Below, piece by piece: positions 13,396 to 19,726 of a stretch of 19,726 nt of DNA (positions within the stretch are counted from its first letter, which is position 1; each line of letters begins with the position of its first letter). The DNA lies in NCBI GenBank assembly GCA_019749855.1, contig JAIEPI010000178.1, forward strand, positions 1-19,726. The letters run 5' to 3'. The notes under the pieces are model-generated. The model had not been told where the DNA came from, searched no databases, and saw only the letters and a list, made by a program, of their open reading frames with translations. The DNA is from Rickettsiales bacterium (GTDB lineage: Bacteria > Pseudomonadota > Alphaproteobacteria > Rickettsiales > UBA998). The translations under genes and the position numbers were made by a program.

Positions 13396-14409
13396 CTAGC
13401 CGTGTTGCGCGCCAAGAAGCTCCAGCACCGCCTGACGTACAGCGACGCCCATCTCCACCTGATCGAGAATCACACTGCGCTCGATGTCATCAGCAATATC
13501 CGTATCAATCTCGATGCCTCGATTAATGGGCCCGGGATGCATCACCAGAGCGTCCGGCTTCGCAAAAGAAAGCTTGGCGCGATCCAGCCCAAAGCGATGG
13601 AAATACTCACGAGGTGAGGGGACAAATTGGCCGGACATGCGTTCAGTCTGTATCCGTAACATCATGACAATATCGGCATTTTGAAGCGCACCCTTCATGG
13701 AAAAATGAACCTCTGCGCCCCACTGCTCCGGCGCGCATGGCATCAGGGTGCGTGGCGCGCAGATCGCGACGTGAGCCCCTAGTTTTTGTAATAACAGCAT
13801 GTTGGAGCGTGCGACTCGGCTATTGAGGACATCGCCGCAAATAGCGACCCTCAGACCCTCGATGCGCCCGCGTTTACGGCGAATGGTGAGTGCATCCAGC
13901 AGTGCCTGTGTGGGGTGTTCATGACCACCATCGCCCGCATTGATGACCGCGCAATTGACCTTTTGCGCTAGCAGATGTACGGCGCCGGATTCCGGATGAC
14001 GAATCGCAATAAAATCTGGGCGCATGGCGTTTAACGTCATGGCGGTATCAATCAGTGTTTCGCCTTTTTTAACCGAAGATGAGGCCACTGACATGTTGAT
14101 CACATCGGCGCCCAGACGCTTGCCGGCCAGCTCAAAAGACGTGCGCGTGCGTGTTGAGTTCTCAAAAAACAAATTGATCAGAGTGCGCCCTTTGAGAATA
14201 GGGTGTTTTTTATCCAGTGCACGATTACGCTCCACATAGTGATCGGCCAGATCAAGAATCGTGAGAATATCGTGGGCGCTGAGTGCTTCAATGCCCAGAA
14301 GATCCCGATGCGGGAACGCACGATGTGCATAGGTCCGCTTGGTATCGAAGCCCAAAGGGCTGGTCGATGTGGCGCGTTTCAGAAAGGATAATTTTGGCCA
14401 ATGTTGCAT
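13396..14409 (-). CDS. pyrB: Aspartate carbamoyltransferase catalytic subunit
   Basis: 337 residues from the ATG at 14409; an in-frame GTG at 14433 would add 8 residues, and neither has a clear ribosome site. Joins carbamoyl phosphate and aspartate in the first committed pyrimidine step. The carbamoyl-phosphate motif FFENSTRTRTSFE (about 81-93), the SSSVKKGET loop (110-118), HPTQALLD (165-172) and MHPGPINRGIEI near residue 290 are all present. The N-terminal 30 residues before FPHRDLLGIE are longer than usual. No pyrI regulatory subunit is nearby. First gene of the cluster, divergent from the TPR lipoprotein gene. Confidence 0.95.
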   Translation of the reverse strand: MQHWPKLSFLKRATSTSPLGFDTKRTYAHRAFPHRDLLGIEALSAHDILTILDLADHYVERNRALDKKHPILKGRTLINLFFENSTRTRTSFELAGKRLGADVINMSVASSSVKKGETLIDTAMTLNAMRPDFIAIRHPESGAVHLLAQKVNCAVINAGDGGHEHPTQALLDALTIRRKRGRIEGLRVAICGDVLNSRVARSNMLLLQKLGAHVAICAPRTLMPCAPEQWGAEVHFSMKGALQNADIVMMLRIQTERMSGQFVPSPREYFHRFGLDRAKLSFAKPDALVMHPGPINRGIEIDTDIADDIERSVILDQVEMGVAVRQAVLELLGAQHG

Positions 14410-14522
14410 GAACGCAAAGCTAGCCGATTGCACAGAAAAATACAGTAAAACATTGCATCACCCGCACGAAAAGCAGTATGACTAAGCGCAGTGTTTCTCG
14501 CTTTCCTCACGGATGAGGCCTT

Positions 14523-15470
14523 ATGTTGCCACGCATTTTTCTTCTGACCGCCGTCACTGTTTGCTTGTCCGCATGTGATTCATTCTATCAACCGCCGCTG
14601 AATGGCCGTGAATTTTTAGACGCCAACACCCCCGGGCCTAAAGTGGAGGGTGTGAGTGAGACCATGGAGAAATCCGCACAGGAATTCATGGTAAAGGGCG
14701 AGTTTGAGCGGGCAGGCCATGTCTATCGTCAGTTGTTGGATCGTGAAACCAATAACGTGCGTTATCTTTTGGGGTTTGCGGAGGCTGAGCGTCGCGCTGG
14801 CAAATTTAACCTGGCGCAACAAACCTATGAGGCACTACTCAAAGTCGAGCCGAATAACATTGAAGCCAAAGAGGGGCTGGGCCTTGCGTTGTTAGGGCAG
14901 AATAATTTTGCCGATGCGGGACGCATCTTCACCGAGCTTTTGAAAAAAGACCCCAAGCGCTGGCGCACACTCAATGCGATGGGCCTGCTATTCGTTGAGC
15001 GGCGTATGTATGATGATGCGCTCATCTATTTTGCTGAGGCACTGAAGTTCAGCCCGAATAATCCGTCTGTGCTCAATAATGCCGGTCTAACGCAAGCCGT
15101 GCAGCGCAACTTCCCCGATGCGCGCACAGCACTGGAGAAAGCTTCAGAGCTGACCGAAGCCGGTAGTGTGCTGCAAAAGCAAATCGACCTCAATCTGGCG
15201 ATGGTGTACGGCATCGCGGGTGATATGGAAAAGGCAGAAGAAATCGCCTCGCGGCATCTGAAGGGTCCAGCCTTGTACAATAACCTTGGGCTTTATGCGC
15301 ATCTGGCGGAAAATGATGTCATGGCCAAAAGCTATCTCAACATGGCGCTCACTGAAAGCTCCAGCTATTATAAGCGTGCATGGGACAATCTATCCGTCGT
15401 TGATGGCTCCACGACGGATAAGGCTGGATTTGACAGCGGCAAGGGCGGAAAACGCATTAAAGTCAATTAA
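14523..15470 (+). CDS. TPR-repeat lipoprotein, TadD-like
   Basis: 315 residues. A signal peptide ends in a lipobox VCLSAC, with C18 as the lipidated residue and Asp at +2. From about residue 48 there is a run of tetratricopeptide repeats (for example the units beginning near 50, 83, 117, 151 and 188), recognised by the spaced G/A/F-Y pattern and terminal P(N/K) turns (VEPNN, FSPNN). The size and arrangement resemble TadD, the lipoprotein that helps assemble Flp/Tad pili, but no other tad gene is in the window, so the name is tentative. GAGG is 5 bases before the ATG. The last 25 residues are polar and low complexity. Confidence 0.8.
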   Translation: MLPRIFLLTAVTVCLSACDSFYQPPLNGREFLDANTPGPKVEGVSETMEKSAQEFMVKGEFERAGHVYRQLLDRETNNVRYLLGFAEAERRAGKFNLAQQTYEALLKVEPNNIEAKEGLGLALLGQNNFADAGRIFTELLKKDPKRWRTLNAMGLLFVERRMYDDALIYFAEALKFSPNNPSVLNNAGLTQAVQRNFPDARTALEKASELTEAGSVLQKQIDLNLAMVYGIAGDMEKAEEIASRHLKGPALYNNLGLYAHLAENDVMAKSYLNMALTESSSYYKRAWDNLSVVDGSTTDKAGFDSGKGGKRIKVN

Positions 15471-15598
15471 GCATCATCTCGCCACGTTACAGCCTCAACC
15501 AGTGGCAGGTTGGATTGGGCTTCTGATGTTTCATTGTTCCTCGTGAGTCGCCCGCCCTCGGGATTTAGGCATTTCATTTGCACGCCGTAATGGTGCAT
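15467..15598 (-). CDS. Possible small protein downstream of queD
   Basis: A 43-codon open frame from the ATG at 15598, beginning MHHYGVQMKC and ending VEAVTWRDDA, with a varied composition and no low-complexity run. It starts about 38 bases after the queD stop on the same strand and overlaps the converging TPR lipoprotein gene by 4 bases at its 3' end. There is no clear ribosome site before the ATG, and I do not recognise the product. It is the only open frame of note in the 166-base convergent gap (15471-15636), and could be chance. Confidence 0.25.
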   Translation of the reverse strand: MHHYGVQMKCLNPEGGRLTRNNETSEAQSNLPLVEAVTWRDDA

Positions 15599-15636
15599 GG
15601 GCGCTGCTTGGAGGATGTAAATTCAGCTTTATGCCT

Positions 15637-16080
15637 TCAAGCGCTCACTTCTGCATAGCAGTTGGGTGTTTCGTGTAAGCGAAGCACTACGCATCGCACC
15701 TGCGTGCCCACAAAAAGTTTTGGGCAAATCACCTCCAGTAAATACGCAGCCATTTTTTCTGCTGTTGGATTCCCGTTCAGCCAATAGATTGTTTGTTTTG
15801 TATGATTTTCAATTGCCTGTCCCAACAATCTATCTTTTTCATTCAGTATGGTTGCGTGATCCCAGTTCTCATCAATCCACGCGCCCAACACTTCTTTGAT
15901 GACGCCAAAGTCAATGACACGATCCAGCGCATCCAGGTGGGTTGCCTCAAAGGTTGCTTCCACCACATAGCGATGGCCATGCAGAAATTTGCATTTGCTC
16001 TCATGCTCCATGACGCGATGCGCGGCATCAAATTCCAGCCGCCGCGTGCAGCGTATTGGTTTTGTCATGGCATGATTCAT
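15637..16080 (-). CDS. queD: 6-carboxy-tetrahydropterin synthase (QueD family)
   Basis: 147 residues. Converts dihydroneopterin triphosphate to 6-carboxy-tetrahydropterin, early in queuosine (preQ0) synthesis. Zinc ligands H21, H34 and H36 (FDAAHR, FLHGHRY) and the catalytic Cys30 (SKCKF) are present, with VIDFGVIK (D57), WDHATIL (D74, H75) and LHETPN (E137). The Cys and the length favour QueD over eukaryote-like pyruvoyl-tetrahydropterin synthase. The ATG at 16080 overlaps the stop of the upstream lipoprotein gene (ATGA) without a ribosome site; a second in-frame ATG at 16068 is also possible. No other queuosine gene is nearby. Confidence 0.9.
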   Translation of the reverse strand: MNHAMTKPIRCTRRLEFDAAHRVMEHESKCKFLHGHRYVVEATFEATHLDALDRVIDFGVIKEVLGAWIDENWDHATILNEKDRLLGQAIENHTKQTIYWLNGNPTAEKMAAYLLEVICPKLFVGTQVRCVVLRLHETPNCYAEVSA

Positions 16081-16817
16081 GGTTGGTTGCCCGAAGAGGG
16101 ATTCAGCTGTTTATCCAAAAGTGCTTGTGGGTCATCGTTGGCTTGGCTTGTTATCGCTGTGGCGGGGCGTTTAGGTGGGGCGGCCATGCGTGATTTTACT
16201 GCAGGAGCACGCACCTCCTTGCGTCTGGGCGCGGCATTTTGGGATGCTTGTGTTTGGGATGATTCAACACGGCGCGCTATCGGTGCAGCGGGAACGCGCC
16301 CGTACGATGACCTAGTAGGGGTTGGCGCCGTATTGGCGGGCGGGATAGTTCCAGGCGGCAGGATAATGGCGCCGGGTGGTAAGAACTGTGGCTCAATATA
16401 GCCCTGTGGTACATAGCCCTGAGGCACATAGCCCTGTGGCGCATAATTTTGCGGGGCGTAATTTTGCGGCGCATATCCCACTGGAGGCATGCGAGCGGCA
16501 TTGACTGGGGGTGGGTTTGTCTGGCCCGGGAATGGCTTATTATCAGCGACTTTTCCACCTTTGGGGCGCGATGGAGAGGCCACAGTCCAGCCGCGTGCGC
16601 TCATGCAGGTGCTGAATAATGTCGCTAACTCGGTATTACGCGCACGATCAGTGGCGGCGGCGCTGCTGTTTTTGGTTTCTTCGCCAAAGCGTTGTTCCGC
16701 CGTGGCACGACATTCATCACGTTCTGTATTATAGCGATCCTGTACCGAGACATTATCAATACAGCCGCTGAGAGTGATAAAGAACAGTATTCTAAGGGTA
16801 GTTTTACGGTGCGTCAT
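16077..16817 (-). CDS. Pro/Gln-rich putative lipoprotein
   Basis: 246 residues, not assigned to a named family. A short signal peptide ends in LSGC (C19), so a lipoprotein is likely. Residues 20-80 form a small charged domain with two further Cys (C36, C71) around the TCMSARGWTV segment, a Cys-plus-RGW pattern seen in small alphaproteobacterial envelope lipoproteins. From residue 85 the chain is Pro/Gln/Ala-rich and probably disordered, with five 5-residue repeats (YAPQN twice, YAPQG, YVPQG twice). ATG at 16817 overlaps the fliJ stop by 4 bp and has GGAGGAA upstream. Its place between fliJ and queD suggests co-expression with the flagellar export genes. Confidence 0.75.
   Translation of the reverse strand: MTHRKTTLRILFFITLSGCIDNVSVQDRYNTERDECRATAEQRFGEETKNSSAAATDRARNTELATLFSTCMSARGWTVASPSRPKGGKVADNKPFPGQTNPPPVNAARMPPVGYAPQNYAPQNYAPQGYVPQGYVPQGYIEPQFLPPGAIILPPGTIPPANTAPTPTRSSYGRVPAAPIARRVESSQTQASQNAAPRRKEVRAPAVKSRMAAPPKRPATAITSQANDDPQALLDKQLNPSSGNQP
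16401..16475. repeat. Five tandem 15-bp units in the lipoprotein gene
   Basis: Five in-frame 15-bp units encode Y(A/V)PQ(N/G). The first two and the last two are nearly identical at the DNA level, indicating recent slippage or unequal exchange; copy number may vary between strains. Confidence 0.85.
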
Positions 16818-17242
16818 GGCCGTTCCTCGGAGCGCGCGCGGTGGAAGCGTTGAACGGCGACCTCGTCCATTTGCTGCTGTTCTCGTGCGGCGAGACGCTC
16901 TTTTTCGCGCATCAGGTGGTTTTCGAGCGCTATTTCGTACTTCTTCATTTCTGAAAACACTTCGGACATTTGCTCGCGTATCACTGACATTTTACGCTCC
17001 AGCATCGCCACATGCTGCGCAATCTGCTGGCGTTGACGTTTGATGCGTGCAGAAAAGTCACCAAAAAAACCTCGCATTTCCGTCATGCCCTCTGCCGCGG
17101 CCAGTTCGGCGTGCAGCGAGGCCAGCAATTGCTCGGACAGCAATTCAAACTGTTCTTTTTCATTCTCGAGCGTTACCAGATCCTTGCGCAACGCATCAAG
17201 GCGGTTTTTCTCAAGCCGAATCAGTGTTTTCAGGCCTTTCAT
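16814..17242 (-). CDS. fliJ: FliJ-like flagellar export chaperone
   Basis: 142 residues from the ATG at 17242, which starts MKGLKTLIRLEK like other alphaproteobacterial FliJ; a GTG at 17254 would add 4 residues. The protein is nearly all charged helix with heptad pattern, as for FliJ, the coiled-coil stalk that sits in the FliI hexamer and helps couple it to the export gate. There are no catalytic residues to identify it by, so the name rests on the coiled-coil character, length and position directly after fliI. The gap to fliI is about 90 bases. It overlaps the following lipoprotein gene by 4 bp. Confidence 0.75.
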   Translation of the reverse strand: MKGLKTLIRLEKNRLDALRKDLVTLENEKEQFELLSEQLLASLHAELAAAEGMTEMRGFFGDFSARIKRQRQQIAQHVAMLERKMSVIREQMSEVFSEMKKYEIALENHLMREKERLAAREQQQMDEVAVQRFHRARSEERP

Positions 17243-17336
17243 GCCAGTAAGCACTCAATTTTCAATGGGGAGATAGACAATCGCATGCTCATCATCAATA
17301 GCATAAAAATGGGGTCATGTCGCCGATCGTCATGCA

Positions 17337-18719
17337 TCATGCTCGTTTCAGAGGCATGCTGCCGGGCAGGTTCTTGGGTGGCCACTCTTTGATGCCCAGA
17401 ATCTCTGCAAGTCCGGCATAACCTTCGGCCAGTGAAGTGCTTTCATCCATGCGTTGCGTGAGGAAGGCCTCAATCATGGGGTAATACTGGATGGCTTTAT
17501 CCACCGCCGGATCGCTGCCGCGCCGATAGGCACCGAGCCTTATCATCTCCGCCATATCTTCGTAGGTGGAGAGAAGCGCGCGCGCCGTTTGCACCAGTTC
17601 ATTTTCCGCTTCTGAGTTGCAATCAGGCATCGTCCGAGAAACACTACGTAAAATGTTAATGGCGGGATAACGGCCGCGCTCCGCAATTTTTCGGTCCAAA
17701 ATTATATGGCCATCAAGGATACCGCGCGCAGTATCGGAGATCGGCTCATTCGTGTCATCCCCCTCCACCAGAACGGTAAACAGGCCGGTAATCGTTCCCT
17801 GACCTTTGAGTCCCGGGCCTGCACGCTCCAATAGTCGTGGCATTTCGGAGAACACGGTGGGCGTGTATCCTTTGCTGGTGGGTGGCTCACCGGTGGAAAG
17901 TCCAATCTCGCGTTGCGCCATGGCAAAGCGCGTGACTGAATCCATCAGGCACAGCACTTCTTCATTGTGATCACGGAAATATTCAGCAATGGCCAGTGTC
18001 ATGTAGGCGGCTTCCCGCCGCATGAGTGCTGGCTCGGAGGAGGTGGCAACCACGACGATTGAGCGCTTGAGGCCTTCCTCACCCAGATCATCTTCGATAA
18101 ATTCCTGCACTTCGCGGCCCCGTTCACCAATAAGACCAATGACGTTGACGGTCGCTTGTGAATAACGCGCCAGCATGGACATGAGGATCGATTTGCCGAC
18201 GCCGGAGCCAGCAAAAATGCCCAATCGCTGGCCATGGCAGCAGGTGAGAAACGTATTCATTGCCCGCACACCCAGATCCATTTTTCCGGCGACGCGTGCC
18301 CGTGACTGCGCGGGGGGCGGCGTGCCTCGCACAAGGTAAGGTATCGGTCCTGCCGGTAAGGGGCCTTTATCATCCAGCGGCTCGCCAAACGCATTGACAA
18401 TACGCCCCAGCCAACTGTGATCAGGGCGAACGGTGGAGTCATTGCGCATTAATTCCACTTTAGCGCCCGGGCCAATGCCTTCCAGGTTGCCAAAAGGCAT
18501 TAACAGGGCCTGCGAGCGGTCAAAACCCGTTACTTCGCACATTAGAGGCTTATCCTCGCCCAGATGTCCGATGCGGTGAATTTTGCAGCGATCCCCGACG
18601 CGCAAGGCGTTTTCCAGACCGGTGCAGGTGATAATGAGGCCGCGAACGCTTCCCACTGTACCGTAAAGTTTAACGGGAGAGAGTCCATTCAGCGCATTCA
18701 TCTGTTGCTCTATCAGCAC
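17337..18719 (-). CDS. fliI: Flagellum-specific ATPase FliI
   Basis: 460 residues, a normal length. The hexameric ATPase of the flagellar type III export system at the cytoplasmic membrane. Walker A is GIFAGSGVGKS (167-177) and Walker B is EVLCLMDSVTR; GERGREVQEF, the catalytic-Glu region conserved in FliI/SctN/F1-beta type ATPases, follows Walker A. The N-terminal beta-barrel region (1-95) and VNAFGEPLDDKGPL match FliI rather than F1-beta. GTG at 18719 has a weak AAGAGA site; ATG at 18701 is an alternative. Transcribed divergently from ctrA, with candidate CtrA boxes between them. Confidence 0.95.
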   Translation of the reverse strand: MLIEQQMNALNGLSPVKLYGTVGSVRGLIITCTGLENALRVGDRCKIHRIGHLGEDKPLMCEVTGFDRSQALLMPFGNLEGIGPGAKVELMRNDSTVRPDHSWLGRIVNAFGEPLDDKGPLPAGPIPYLVRGTPPPAQSRARVAGKMDLGVRAMNTFLTCCHGQRLGIFAGSGVGKSILMSMLARYSQATVNVIGLIGERGREVQEFIEDDLGEEGLKRSIVVVATSSEPALMRREAAYMTLAIAEYFRDHNEEVLCLMDSVTRFAMAQREIGLSTGEPPTSKGYTPTVFSEMPRLLERAGPGLKGQGTITGLFTVLVEGDDTNEPISDTARGILDGHIILDRKIAERGRYPAINILRSVSRTMPDCNSEAENELVQTARALLSTYEDMAEMIRLGAYRRGSDPAVDKAIQYYPMIEAFLTQRMDESTSLAEGYAGLAEILGIKEWPPKNLPGSMPLKRA

Positions 18720-18838
18720 AGGAAGTCTCTTTTCATCATTTTCTACCGTGGAGATGTAGTTGATTTATCATTGAAGTTTTTGGGTAGGCGTGTCTTGCTA
18801 TGTCTCAGGATATAAATAATTATTGTGAAATGCAATTT

Positions 18839-18853
18839 TTAAGACTATATTAA
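18839..18853. promoter_or_regulatory. Candidate CtrA box between fliI and ctrA
   Basis: TTAA-GACTATA-TTAA, a perfect match to the palindromic CtrA core, placed 120 bases from the fliI start and 105 from the ctrA start. It could serve either gene. Binding is inferred. Confidence 0.5.
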
Positions 18854-18873
18854 TCATTAGGCGTTTCCATTCC

Positions 18874-18888
18874 TTAATTTCAGCTTGC
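18874..18888 (+). promoter_or_regulatory. Weaker CtrA-like box
   Basis: TTAA-TTTCAGC-TTGC: the first half-site is perfect and the second has two mismatches (TTGC for TTAA). Low confidence on its own, but it lies between two better candidates. Confidence 0.25.
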
Positions 18889-18912
18889 TTTCTCATTCTC
18901 CGTTACGTACTA

Positions 18913-18928
18913 CTAACGCTACGTTAAC
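18913..18928 (+). promoter_or_regulatory. Candidate CtrA box close to ctrA
   Basis: CTAA-CGCTACG-TTAAC matches TTAA-N7-TTAAC with one change. It ends 29 bases before the ctrA ATG, compatible with autoregulation as in Caulobacter. No GANTC methylation site was noticed in this intergenic region. Confidence 0.4.
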
Positions 18929-18957
18929 TAATTTTTTTGTAAGAACAGGATTTACAC

Positions 18958-19689
18958 ATGCGCGTTCTCCTCGTTGAAGATGATCCCTCAACAGCTAAAG
19001 CTATTGAACTGTCGCTTGCCTCAGAGGGCATTATTTGTGACAGCACAGAGCTGGGTGAAGAGGGATTAGAAATCGGTCGTATCTACGACTATGATATCAT
19101 CATTCTGGATCTCATGCTTCCGGATATTGACGGTTACGAAGTATTGCGACGTTTCCGCGCGGCAAAAATCACCACACCTATTCTTATTTTGTCTGGCCTC
19201 TCTGGTCCCGATCAGAAAATTAAAGGTCTGGGTTATGGCGCTGATGATTACCTGACCAAGCCTTTCAACAAAGGCGAACTGATTGCCCGTATTCAGGCGA
19301 TCGTGCGCCGTTCCAAAGGTCACTCTGAGTCCATCATCCGCACTGGTAAGCTGACGGTGAATCTGGATACGCGCTCAGTGGAAGTGGATAGCAAGCCAGT
19401 GCATCTCACCAGTAAGGAATATGCGATTCTTGAGCTGCTCTCCTTGCGTAAGGGTTCAACGCTGACCAAGGAGATGTTCCTCAATCACCTCTATGGTGGC
19501 ATTGATGAGCCAGAATTGAAAATCATCGACGTGTTTGTGTGCAAACTCCGCAAAAAACTCTCTGAGTCTGCGGGTGGCGATAACTACATCGAAACGGTGT
19601 GGGGTCGCGGCTATGTGCTGAAAGAGCCAGATCTTGGCAACAGCAAAGAAGCGCGTATAGAAAAAGAAGTGGCCACGGAAGGCGTCTAG
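18958..19689 (+). CDS. ctrA: Cell-cycle response regulator CtrA
   Basis: 243 residues, OmpR-type. The receiver domain has the acidic pocket EDD (7-9), the phospho-acceptor D51 in ILDLMLPD, and the conserved Lys in DDYLTKPF. The C-terminal winged helix carries the sequence characteristic of CtrA: LTKEMFLNHLYGGIDEPELK and IIDVFVCKLRKKL. In alphaproteobacteria CtrA controls flagella, pili, division and DNA methylation, and in some represses replication. AGGA lies seven bases before the ATG. The tail after WGRGYVLKEPD is longer and more charged than the Caulobacter tail, with no obvious C-terminal Ala-Ala. Confidence 0.95.
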   Translation: MRVLLVEDDPSTAKAIELSLASEGIICDSTELGEEGLEIGRIYDYDIIILDLMLPDIDGYEVLRRFRAAKITTPILILSGLSGPDQKIKGLGYGADDYLTKPFNKGELIARIQAIVRRSKGHSESIIRTGKLTVNLDTRSVEVDSKPVHLTSKEYAILELLSLRKGSTLTKEMFLNHLYGGIDEPELKIIDVFVCKLRKKLSESAGGDNYIETVWGRGYVLKEPDLGNSKEARIEKEVATEGV

Positions 19690-19726
19690 ACTTCTGTCGT
19701 CAAAAATGAAAAAAAGCCCGATCAAC
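19690..19726 (+). other. Window end after ctrA, possible start of a terminator
   Basis: After the ctrA stop a short AT-rich stretch with AAAAAAAGCCCGATC runs to the edge. A-run plus GCCCG could be the left arm of a bidirectional terminator whose other half lies outside the window. Nothing else is seen here. Confidence 0.3.

Overview
The window (about 19.7 kb) looks like chromosomal DNA of a flagellated, non-reduced alphaproteobacterium. The main reasons are a clear CtrA-type cell-cycle response regulator beside flagellar fliI/fliJ, candidate CtrA boxes (TTAA-N7-TTAA) in two intergenic regions, a TadD-like TPR lipoprotein, and a valyl-tRNA synthetase of the archaeal/rickettsial type rather than the usual bacterial type. 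De novo pyrimidine genes (pyrB, pyrC, pyrF) argue against a highly reduced Rickettsia-like endosymbiont. Genus cannot be told from the sequence alone.

Layout. 1-160: two palindromic intergenic repeats. 161-3511 (-): valS, invaded in frame at three places by dispersed repeats. The largest insertion carries a complete DUF559 (Vsr-like) endonuclease domain between inverted copies of a roughly 34-bp repeat. 3573-8323 (-): a three-gene operon of paralogous type IV prepilin-like proteins; the first two genes end in a seven-repeat RCC1 propeller, and a perfect CtrA box lies upstream. 8532-8616 (+): tRNA-Leu(UAG). 8645-14409 (-): dedA, pyrF, a vapC/phd toxin-antitoxin pair, pyrC, a membrane acyltransferase and pyrB; in transcription order pyrB - acyltransferase - pyrC - phd - vapC - pyrF - dedA. 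14523-15470 (+): TPR lipoprotein. 15637-18719 (-): fliI - fliJ - Pro/Gln-rich lipoprotein - queD, the last three joined by 4-bp ATGA overlaps. 18958-19689 (+): ctrA, divergent from fliI.

How it fits together. CtrA is the likely regulator of its own gene, of the divergent fliI operon and of the prepilin operon, linking motility and pilus-like surface structures to the cell cycle. The pyrimidine genes form a cluster interrupted by an acyltransferase and by a toxin-antitoxin module with its own promoter and operator; pyrF appears translationally coupled to the toxin gene.

Most notable: (1) the repeat-bounded DUF559 cassette inside the ValRS editing domain, plus two further in-frame repeat insertions, reminiscent of Rickettsia palindromic elements; (2) prepilin-RCC1 fusions whose blades carry a Cys pair present in 12 of 14 blades and jointly absent in the other two, as expected for an intra-blade disulfide; (3) the candidate CtrA control of that operon. 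Function assignments rest on motif recognition by eye; no database search was run.
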